Shown here: positions 28,301 to 40,300 of the stretch, piece by piece | Numbering within the stretch: position 1 is the stretch's first letter | Layout: each line of letters begins with the position of its first letter | NCBI GenBank assembly: GCA_013399895.1 | Contig: VXBA01001649.1 | Location: 186,001-250,000, forward strand | DNA from: Serilophus lunatus | Taxonomy: Eukaryota > Chordata > Aves > Passeriformes > Eurylaimidae | Reading direction: 5' to 3' | Length of the DNA stretch: 64,000 nucleotides | Program-made: the position numbers and the translations under genes | Notes under the pieces: generated by a model | What the model was told of the DNA's origin: nothing | Database searches by the model: none | The model's input: only the letters and a program-made list of their open reading frames with translations

Positions 28301-31300
28301 TCATCTGGGCACCACAGAAAAAATCATAGTTCTCCTTCATTTGTGCTTAGCTAACTTCTGGATATTATTTTTTGTTCTTAGTTTCTGCCTTGTCAGTTAC
28401 TAGAAAGAGACAGCTAGAATATATTTTTTTTTCTTCATCTTCTTCAGTACTTTATCATATGCTGCAGAAAAAAAAAGATGCAATTAATTTCTTAGACTAT
28501 ATATTGTGACATACAATATATGAATGTACAATTGAAAGATGAGCACTGCTCTTTTATATCCAGTGTGCCTGTGATTTTAAAAGGCTATATATATGCAGGA
28601 AGTGAAATCCTGTTCACAGGCAATACCCATATGGCCCCTTTGATATTAAAAGAATAATGGAGTCCTGAATGAGTAGCTGATCCTTTTGTCACTCCTGAAT
28701 AAAGAAAACTCCCATTTACCTTTATCAGCAGCCTCTGGCTTTCAAGACCAGCATTCCTAATATTTCAATTATATCAGTGTGGATTAATTTTTTATTTGGG
28801 TTCAGCAAAGGAAAAATCCATTGATGCCAGATGCTCTATAGAATTTCTTTCTTTTTTGTTCGTTATTATTCTTCATTGCCTCCTTGAGAAAGGGCTCAAC
28901 AGTTTCCTCAAAATGTGAAGAAACTAATGATATATTGAAGACTTATTATTTTGCATATCCATGACTAAAAAGATGAATGGATGACCTTGTTTTATTGTCC
29001 TTTTTTTCCATGCTGTTATATCCATTTAATTATCACATATTTTTTGCTCTCTACGTATCAAATTTTTTACTTGCTTTCTTTTCAAGTGTCATATTATTTC
29101 TCTAACCTGACTTGTGATAAATGTTAAATGTTTCTTTCTAGAGACTGGTAAAAGACAAGACATGAGGCCTTCAGCAGCCTTAAAGGAGAAGGGTAATGCC
29201 TAATCATTATGTTCTTGGCAAATAACCATTTGCCTGCTGGTATCTCAGCGCAGTTTTGATAAATTTTGAACTGCAGGGTGTTGGTGAAAAGGAGTTAAAC
29301 CTAGCTTCTTCTCATTTAATAGATCTGATATATTGAAAGGAACAGTTTCTGACATGATTTAGAAATAATAAAGTTGTTCTTATTGTGGTGTTCTTTAATT
29401 GCTGACCTTCACAGCCAATATTGCAGTGGGAATGTTAGTCTCTTCTGAGCGAATTAGTAACAGACCCGTTACTGAATTTCCACATCAGGCTGAAATGATA
29501 GGCTGCACAAGAATGAGTGCATCATTTAACCTGCAGAATCTTTGCTAGCAAATGTAAAGGGAATTATTTATGGTTTGCTTCCAAATCTTAGGTTGAGTCT
29601 TTTAGTGAAGTAAATAGAAATTCTACTTCTTAGCACATCTCTTTTGCACATTTGGTTGATCTGGCATCACGCACACTTGTTACAGAATCGATGAACACAG
29701 TGTATACTTATATTAATAATTTTCTCCTTTTATTTTTCTGTTTGATTTTTTTTCCAGATTCTTCGAAAGGAAAAGAAGTTAAGGTTTCAACTAATACCAA
29801 GGAAAAAGGTAACAATACCCAGTTGAACTAAGCCTTAGTATAAGATTTAGTTGAGAAAATAAATCCATTGTGCAAATATTCATAAATGAAATCCCTAATG
29901 TAATTCATAAATTAAAACCATCCCTAAATATCCTTAAACGGTATCCTTTGCTGCTGGACATTCTTTTTACCTGGATGACAAGTGATAGGTACATTTGTGG
30001 CTATACAAGCAAGTTGCACACAGGATTACATACAAGGTTGGAAAAGACCACGGAGATCATCAAGTCCAACCTTTTACCTAACTTAACAACCTAACCAACA
30101 CCAGTCCATCATCTAAACCACCTAAACCATGTCATTAAGTTCACCATCCAACCTATCCTTAAACACATCCAGGGACAGTGACTCCACCGCCTCCCTGGGA
30201 AGCCCATTCCAATGGGAAATCACTCTCTCTGTGAAAGTTTTTCCTAATATCCAACCTAAACCTTCCCTGATGCAGCCTAAGTTTTAGCCAGTGGTATTTT
30301 ATAGGCTCTGAAGTTAAAAGTACTTATTTTTTTCTTGATTTTCTCTCATTCTTTCTATTTAAATTTGTCATTTCAGATTGCATTAACATTATTTAATTGT
30401 ACTTTGCTCACTCTTCTTACACTGAAATATCAGCATAGCCATCAAATAAAAATCAATTACAGTTTATAAAACTTCTAAAATACTAACCAATTTTAGGCAA
30501 TGATAACACTGTAATTATAAATAAGCAAATATGTTAGAATTTATTTATTCATATCAACTAAATTCAAACAAAACATAGTTTTACTTTGACACTGTGCATA
30601 TCTACTAAATGCCACTTGGTCATTATAAAAGTCTCTCAGGTTAAGTGTGTAAATAATTTAGCATGGATAAAAATCTGTAATAAGTTATCACCTAATAATA
30701 GTCATTTGAGTCATGGAAATATAGCAGTCAATCTCAATATTTTCCAGTCAGTTTTGAAAACTACTTCAGATAATTGAATAATACTAATTCCTATATTTAG
30801 ATTTTCCCTAAGGATTACCAGAAATAATGAAACAATATTTTCTCTGACAAAGATATGAAAGATAACATTTGAAAGTTTTTAAGTGTAGCTATTTCACAGA
30901 GTATATAGCAGAATAGTAGAAATCAGGTATTACTTTGCACAGATGTATCATTCTGAAAAAAAGTGAAAGCTTAAGTGCTACAAAAAAAAATGCTATTCAC
31001 AGCAGCCCTGTTGAGAAGGACCTGGGGGCACTGGTGAATTAGAGGTTGGACATGAGCCGGCAATGTGCACTTGCAGACCAGAAGGACAATCATATCCTGA
31101 GCTGCATTAAAAGAAGCATGGCCAGCAGATCAAGGGAGATGATTCTCACCGTCTACTTCAATTTCATGGAATCCAACCTGAAATACTGTATCCAGCTCTG
31201 CGGTCCCCAACATAGAAGGGACATTGACCTGTTGGAGCAAGTCCAGAGGGCAAGTACCAAGATGATGAGAGGGATGGAGCACCTCTGCTTTGAAGAAAGA

Positions 31301-34300
31301 TTAAGAGAATTAAAATTGTTCAGCCTGGAAAGGAGAAGTCTTCAGGATTACTTAATTGAAGCCTTCCAGTACCTGAAGGGAGCCCACAAGAAAGATGGAG
31401 AAAGACTATTTACAGGGAACTGTAGTGAAAAGGGGGGAGGGGTTCAAACCAAAAGGGAGCAGGTTTAGATTACATATTTGGAAGAAATTCTTTACTGTGA
31501 GGGTGATGAGGCACTATAACAGGTTGCACAGGAAAGTTGTGGATGACTCCTCTCTGGAAATGTTCAAGGCCAGGCTGGATGGGACTCCGAGAAACCTGGT
31601 CTAGTTGAAAGTCTCCCTGCACAGAGCAGAGAGGTTGGAACAAGATGATCTTCCAACCCAAACCATTATATGATTCTTTGATGATACGGTTCTGTGGTTC
31701 TATGATTCCATGAAAATTCACTAGTGCTTAAATAGTCTGAAACTCCTTGCAGTAGTCAAAGTAGATGAACCTGAGTTGTCATTTCAAGGACAAAGACACT
31801 ACAAAAATAGGGACACATTATTGTACTCTTTCATTTAGTTTACTTTAATCAACAGGAAAAAATAACCCTTTTTGTGTTGTCAAGCAGTGGAGCAGGCCAC
31901 CCAGTGAAGTGGGAGAGTCACTATCCCTGGAAATATTCAAAAAATGTACGGATATGGCATTTGAGGACAAGTTTTAGTGGTGTACATGGTGGTGGTGCTA
32001 GGTGATGGTTGGACTTGATGATCTTAGAAATCTTATCCATGCTAATCTTTCTTATGATTTTAAGTATGAGTGGTTTTTTGTATATTGATTACTAGTTTAA
32101 TGGAACTTGGTATTTTATTTTAAGCTTGAGGCAAGCAAGGCCTATGGTCTTCGTGCTAGGTTCTTGCAAACATATCTATGAAACTTAGTTAGGTTAATGA
32201 AAAGTTAACTATTGATTAGACTTTGAGTATTTAACTATTGAGCTTACCACTGAATTTCTTCTCTAATTCTTGTCTTCAGCCCTACACTAATATTTCTGGT
32301 TGGAAGATTGCTTTATTGAAATTTAAGTGATATTGAAAGTATATAATACTATTTATTTCAAAAGATCAAATATTATAAAGAAGTAGTAAATGTCTATAAA
32401 AGTCTTTCAGCTGAAATGCTAATGAATTAGTTTCAGTGAAGTATCAAACACCCACCCAACTATACAAATAATATATATTTAAAAAGGACTTCATTAACTC
32501 GACTTGATCAGACAGTGAAAAATCTGATGTATAACAGCTCGTTTGAAGTTCCAAAACAGAATTATTTCAACAAAGAACATATTTAATTAAACAATTTAGA
32601 ATTTTACTGACTGCACATGAAGTGGTTTATGCTCAGTATATTTGTAATGAAAGTCAGTACCATGAAATGATTTTTTTTGTATAGTAAAATTAATTACTTC
32701 TTCCTATATTAGCTGAGAGAACATATGCAAGATTTTTCTTATACTATAGCAGTAGGAAGTATAAGCTATATTCCCAAGTTTCATATCACACAGATTTTTT
32801 CTATATGACCTAATGTTTTTAACCTATGGATTAAAACACTATAAGAAACGTAAAATAGTCTGTGTTGTGTTATCTTACGGAATTATAGATTCCTGCTTGT
32901 CAAAACACAAGAATCAAGATCTGAATGTGTATCATGGGATATGCTGAGTTTAACTCCACTGCAGTACAAGGTCACGTTAGAGACACCTGTGATTATTCTG
33001 ATAAAGAACAATGGCTTAGACAAACTGGACTTAATTGGGGTTTATAGTAACAGCAGGATATCTGGAGGAGCAATGCCATAATCTAGCAGAGACTAGCAGC
33101 ATTGAGTTGAAACTGCCTTTATGAGATTCTCAAGTGAGTTAGTTACTACTCACTTCAGTTATTCCTGGTGTCTTGAATACGATCTTGTATGTCTCCTGTG
33201 GATGTACTTGATTCCTTGCACATCAAGCTGAGAATAAATGATATCCAACAGCCGTGAGAGCATTTCTCTTTGACTCTAGTTGGATCTATAAGAACGTAAA
33301 ATATTTGGACTAAATGCTGTCAGATACAAGATTAAGCCAGCTGCCTTCTAAGTCTTGTGTATCTTAGGTCTGGACAGTGACTGTTCTGAGCAGGACTGCA
33401 GATCCTTCAAGGCCTCTGGAGCAAGACTTCAACAGAAAAGTTGAGTGGGAAAGTTGAGCTTGAGTGGGAAGATCTCAGAGTGCACACACATGTACAGTGA
33501 CGTCACCTATGTGTCTACAATAGGATTCAGCAATTTTATAGTCATCAAAGTTCATGACAGAGCAAATCTTGCACAATCTTACTTTGAAAGCACTTCAGCT
33601 CAGTGGCTGCAGATTTTTAAAAGATGTTCCTGTTTTCTATTTTATGTGACAGACCTTCATATGCCATTTTGTAGCTGCTGGGATTCATACAAGTGCAACA
33701 TTGTCAAAAGTAAATACAACAAACTCTGTGACACTGAATATGCATGACAAGACATTGACATTTTGTCAGAAGAATGTAACCCCAACTCATAAAGTGGCTT
33801 CAAGCATTCATGTAGGATGTCGTGCATCACTAAACCTCCCTTTCTTAACAGTGATAAGTGACACATCACATACATCAGGCAGACAGTTTGAGAAAAAACT
33901 CTATGGAGAAAACTATTCCAGAAATTTTGTGGCCATTGCCCTGTAACAAAGTACAGTCAGGAGGTTACCTTTATGAGCACTGGTGCTTTTTTTTTTAGCT
34001 AAATGGGAATACATGGAGAGCTTCTTTAGAGGACATCTCAGGTTAAACTAGCTAAGCAAGGCTGCCTTGAGAAATAGCAGTGCTTTGACCAACACTTGTG
34101 GCTTTACAGAAATCTGTCAAATCCAGTGTAAGTTGCATTAATATAAGTGGTCAAAGTGTAACATCTTTGTTATGATAAATACATTTTTGAAATGTGAAGT
34201 TTGAATTCACACAAGCTCAATACAGAATTGTAATAGACAACCCTGAATAACAGAGAATCAAAATGATAAGGTAGATAGATCTGATATACAAAAACTGCAA

Positions 34301-37300
34301 TATCATCCTGTTCAAATGGTCAATCCATTGCAGAACATCATTGCTGAACACTGTCAGTAAGAAATACTTCAAAAATACTTCAAAATATCAGAGCTTTAAA
34401 GTCAGACTCTAAGATAATGGCACATATATAATCAAGACTGAGTCATAGTGGGTGGTATAAAATTCCCATTATGAGTCAGCACTTGTCTGTAAAAAATCTT
34501 AAATAGACTGTAAATAAGAGAAAAAGATCAGAAATAACATATATAATGTGAATGAATACCATTTTATAAAAGAAAGGAATAAAAATTTTAATTCCAAAAA
34601 GCAGGTAATATAAAGATGAGGCATGTTTTATGGTGAACTACAAAGTGTAAAGTTGTCCCATGGCTTGATACATGATTTTATTATTACTTTTCTTAAGGAA
34701 AATATTCAAGCTAAGTAAGTAGCATCTGCATAAGTGTGTAAAAATATACATTCAGTAGTCAAAATAGGTTTGTAAATGAAAGTATGCTTACTGATATTTA
34801 AGGCGTTTCCTGAAGGTAGATCTTGCTATATGCTGGAAAACCCAGAACTCAATAATGGTGTTCTAAAAGGTCCTTCAAATCACAGAATCATGGACTCATA
34901 GAATCATTTAGGCTTGAAAAGGCCTCTAAGATCATCAAGTCCAACCTTTAACTGATCACAACCTTTCCAACTAAAAGCATAGCACTAAATTTCAGTCCAA
35001 TCATTTCTTGAACACCTACATGGATGATGACCCCACCACCTCCCTGGGCAGTCTATTCCGATGTTTAACAACCCTTCCTATGAAGAAATTTCTACTGATG
35101 TCCAACCTGAACCTCCTTTAGTGCAGCTTGAGGCTGTGTCCTCTAGTCCTGTCACTAGTTGCCTAGAAGAAGAGACTGACCCACATCAGGCTACAACCTC
35201 CTCTCAAGTAGTTGTAGATAGTCTCCCCTGAGCCTCCTTTTCTCCAAACTGAATAACCCCAGCTCACTCAGCCACTGCTCATAAGACTTACTCTCTAGAC
35301 CCTTCATCAGCATCAGCTTTGTTACCTTTCTGCGGATATGCTCCAGAATTCAACGTCTTTCTTGAAGTGAGGGCCCAAAACTGCATATCTCTAGCTATTT
35401 TATTTGCACGTGTTTATGCAATAAATCAAAATTCTTGTTATATATTTTTTCACGTATTATCTGAGATGAGAAAACAGAATTCTCTCCAACTGGGAAGACA
35501 CATTTCTCAACAGCTGACAGAAACAGGCTTGATCTGTTTTATTGTAATTTTATCATAGACTCATAGAAAAGTTTAGATTAGAAGGGATCATGCAGTTCCA
35601 CCCTCTCTGACATGGGCAAGGACACCTTTAACTAGAACAAGTTGCTCAAAGCCCTATCCTACCTGGTCTTGAATACTTCCAGAGATGGGACTTGCACAGC
35701 TTCTCTGGGAAATCTCTGCCAGTACCTTACAACACTAATAGTAAAGAATTTCTTCCTTTTATCTAAAGTATACCAACTCTCTTTCAGTTGAAGCCCTCCT
35801 CCCTTGTCCTGTCACTACGTGCTCTTGTAAATAGTCTTCCTCCATCTTTCTTGTTGGCTCCCTGCAGGTACTGGAAGGTTCCTCTAAGACCTCCCCAAAA
35901 GCTTCTCTTCTCCAGGCTGAAAAATCCCAACTGTCTCAGCCTGTCTACATAGAAGAGGTGCTCCAGCCTTCTGGCCATCTTCATGACCTCCTCTGGATTA
36001 ACTCTTCATGTCCTTCTCATATTGGGGGGCCCCAGAGCTGGATGCAGTACTTCAGGTGGTGTCTCACCAAAGCAGAGCAGAAGTACAGAATCCCTTCCCT
36101 CGACCTGCTGGCCACGCTGCTTTTGATGCACTCCAGGATATGTTTGGCTTTCTGGGCTGCAAGTGCACATTGCCTGGTCATGTCGAGTTTCTTGTCCACA
36201 AACATCCTAAATCTTTCTTCTCAGGGCTGCTCTGGATCCATTCTCTGCCCATCCTGTACTTGTGCTTGGGATTGCCCTGACCCATGTGCAAAATCTTGCA
36301 CTTGGCCTTTAACTTCATGAGGTTCACACAGGCAATCTCTAAGGTGTATCAAGGTCCCTCTGGACATATGGCCCTAAATGCACTGTTTTCTGCACAGATC
36401 CTGTGAAAAACTGTCTTTCTCCAAAAATGCTTCATAGTTTGGGCACTCCTTCTGAAAAGTGAGACTCACAGAGAGAGATCTGCATCCTCCAATGTGGCAG
36501 AGAGATCAAATCCCTGGGCAGCTCTTCCCTACTCCTTGGTTCTTCATGGTATCTTCAGAGACTTGTGCCTGTCTTTGGAAGTGTCATTAAATTAATCTGC
36601 CTAAATACATTTAAGATATCAAGTTTCAGACAGGGTTGGGAAAAGGTTTCTGCCAGTAATCAGTGTTTACAGAGGTCTGTCATGGTTTAGGAATGGTATT
36701 CCACAGTTTAGTGTCCCCACTGGAATACTCCTAATCACACACCACATGCTCCTCCCTCTCTCTTCTCTCTCCCTTGCAGTGGGCTGGAGAAGAGAATTGG
36801 AGGCACAAAAGGTAAAGATCGTGGGTTGAAATAAAAACAGAAATGAACAGTAATAGCAACAATATACATGCCAGGCTATACAAGGAAAACCTAAACAATA
36901 CACTCCCTACCTTACACTGTGCATACAAACCCCTTCCACCTCCCAAAACCTCATTTAATTTCCTTTCATGAATGAATGAAAGGAGACATCCACTTTTCAA
37001 TCCAGACCAGGGCCAGCAATTTTGGAACCCAGAAAGCACCCTGGACACACCAACCCCTCGCACACTCCACAATTAAAGTGTCCCCTCCCTACTCTGAACC
37101 CCACAGACAAAACCCTCCAGCTTTCAAAAGCTCGTTTAATTTCCTTTCATTAAATGATAATTCAATTCATGGAAGGAAAGACCTACAGTATTGAAGGAAA
37201 TAAATATCTGATTAGGAAGCAAAGAGCAATTGATTCATTTTCATCTTGAAGCTTGCTTGCAAAATATTTTTTTATGATTCCATGGCTAGATTCATGTTAC

Positions 37301-40300
37301 ATAACTTAATTAACAAAAAAGGATATAAATAGTAATGTGACAAAAGTTACAGATGACAGAAATAGTTAAAGAATTCAGGATCAGAAGGAGTTGTGATACA
37401 TTGAATTTACATGGTGAACAGACATCATGATGATAAAGAAAATTTAGTGTCAATAAATACTATGTAAAATGTAATGGCAGGAAATTATAAAAGAATAATT
37501 TATCTCTAAATTAACTATGTAAATTTAGGAAAGGACCTAAGTATTACTGCAGACAAGTCAGTGAAGAATTTTTTTCTACATGTAAATGCATTAGGACAAA
37601 TGCATATAACATTTTAAAGCTACTGCATAAATCAAAAATGCATCTTCTCTAAAGTGTTATGCACAAAACCCTTACATGATAAAGTGGCAGTGGAATGGGC
37701 TAGGAAAAAGCAACAGAAGTCTCATGCAAATAGAAACAGAAAAGATTCAAGATTCCTTTGAGATTAACTAGTATGATCATGATAAGACTGAAAGATTAAA
37801 AATCACAAATCTAAGTCAAGGGCTCTTTAGAAGTGACACAGAGTAACTAGATATCTTTAAGAAAATGTAGTTTTCATAGCTAGAATTTTCATAATTAATT
37901 ACTGTAAGTTTAGAAAGTTAAACTTCATATGTCAAGATGGAAACCAATTGTTTCTTATAAGAAAATAAAGGGAGAATTTGTAGAAGAAATAACTTCTGTG
38001 ATGGTATTCAGACTAAATATCTCTTTCTATCTATTGCTGGGTCATAAAGGTACATGGAATGGACTATTGTTGACTAGGAAAAAGTGTTTTCAAGATTTTA
38101 ATTTTTTTCAAGACATCATGATTTCAGAAATGTTTGTGTTTGCTCAACACCTCAGAAAAAAAGTCCTTTAAAACTTTCAATATATATAGGATTAAAGGAC
38201 TGCTGATGATCTAGATTCAATTTTCTGATACAAGTCAAAAGCAATAGAACCATCTTAAACCTGAATTTACTTTTTTCCATCTATGAAAATACTTACATTG
38301 CCACAATTTTGTGACCTTTCCACCACTGGAAATTTATATTTATTTGCTCATCCTACATAAAAAAAAAATAATATTTGAACAAGGTCTACCATGGTTTGTA
38401 CTGATTTTTTTACTCATTCCCAAATCTTAAAATATGATAGTGCTCACTTCTATTTTCTGGAACAGTCATCAATCTGGATTTATTTATACCTGAAAATGGT
38501 ATGTGTATTCGTGATAGATGTATTTTGCTTTGTATTATATGTCTATTAACTGGAAATTGGATTGGATTGTATTTGATTGGATTTGGATAGGTCTAGGAAA
38601 GACAGACTGTGATTTAAGGCTGCTAATATAGTCCTCTTTGAGTAGCTTTGTATGTACAAACTCCTAATTCAAGAACTAGATAAAAACTCTCCTCAGTACA
38701 ATGAAAAACAACTTGACTTAAGAATTTATTCTTTCTACGAATAATCAAGATAAAATAGTACACAGCCAAGAGCATCACATTTTCTGTTCATCATTCTACT
38801 GTCATTTATCAGTTGTAAACCAAATTCCCTGGGTAATCTATCCATCTTTTTGCTGCATTTCAGATTCAAACATATTCTTAATTTCTGAAAGAATAATGTA
38901 TAGTACGGTGTCCATGCTCTTTTTCATTTATTCTGTGTCATTTTACATTTGAGTAACAGGATTTGATCAGATCAATGTTATTGGCAACAGTGATCAGAAT
39001 GAGTTCTCTTCTGTCTAAGACCTTATGAGTACTTACAGTACATCTCATCAGAAATACTGTGACCAAGGTGAAAACAGAAGACGCAATAGGATATAACAGC
39101 ATAATAATAGAAACAAGCCAGCCATAAGTGCAGTGACAGGCATGGATGGACATGACTCTGCGTGAGCTTGCCTCAGGAGCAGAAGCACAGTAAGACATGT
39201 CCCATAAACAGTCAGGACAGAAGTCAGAAGGAGCCCAGAAACATACAGCATGTTCATCTATATGCCTTTCCCATTGCCTTGATATTTGGGATTTCTGTTG
39301 ATTTGGGAATCCCTCCAACACACTTAAACTGGCTACGCAAGTATGGCTTTGAAAGTCATTGAGGTTCCTATAGCAGTTTCTGGGGGTAAAAACTACTAAA
39401 TCTGCTATAACCACAGCTTTGATATGCACATCACCTAGAAAAGCAAAGTGATAACATAAAATACCAGATCCTGGAAACCTTTAGCCAATTTTTCACTAAA
39501 TCTGCTTTTTTCTACTGCTGGGTAGAATTCTTGAGATGCTTAAAATTTATTTAATTCTCAAAAGGAAGTAAGTGTGAGAAAACCAAAAAAAAAATCTTTG
39601 AAATCAGAATAATTTTTTGCCACAGACCATTGATAGATAACATTTCAGTAACTCTATGTTTAATATTTTCTCTTTTTTTACCTGTTTTATCCAAATGTAC
39701 TAAAAGTTTGAAACAAAATGCTTTCTTATTTTAAAAACACTGAAGAATCAGAAGTCAGCATCCAAACCTTAAATACACACATGGAAACTACTAAGGAATG
39801 GCCTACACCCTCTGAACTCATGACACTTGATTTCTGTCCTGCACCAGAGCACATTCTCCAACGAAGGGCAGAGTTATGCTTCTGCTTGTTTCATTTCCAG
39901 ATCCAGTGCCACATCAGGTCCATTCACACTGGCAGACTGCTGCTGAACACCCTTTTCTAGGAAGTAAGAGCTCTGGATTTTAATTCCTCTGTCTTCTTTT
40001 GCCTGCAAATGTCTCTTCTAACGGACATGTTTCAAAATAAAGTGACATCTGTAACTACATAAATGTAGATGGAAAATGGGCAGTCATCTGTAAAAGTACA
40101 TAACTCACCCATTTTAGACACTCCAGATCTTGCAGTAAAATTTTTGTTATGTTTTCACAGTACCCATTGCAGATACATGCAATGTTTTATGGGAATTCTA
40201 GGCTGAGTTTTAGGGGATTTTAATGCTCTCTCCAGAGTCAGAACACTGGTCACATAGCACAGCTTCCACTGGGAAAGCAATTCCAGGTTGTTTAATCTGG

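Noticed and set aside
38877..38920. Acceptor tgcatttcag followed by an open segment to a gtgtcc donor
   Set aside because: It would enter in phase 1 and leave in phase 0, breaking the chain, and the peptide is not charged.
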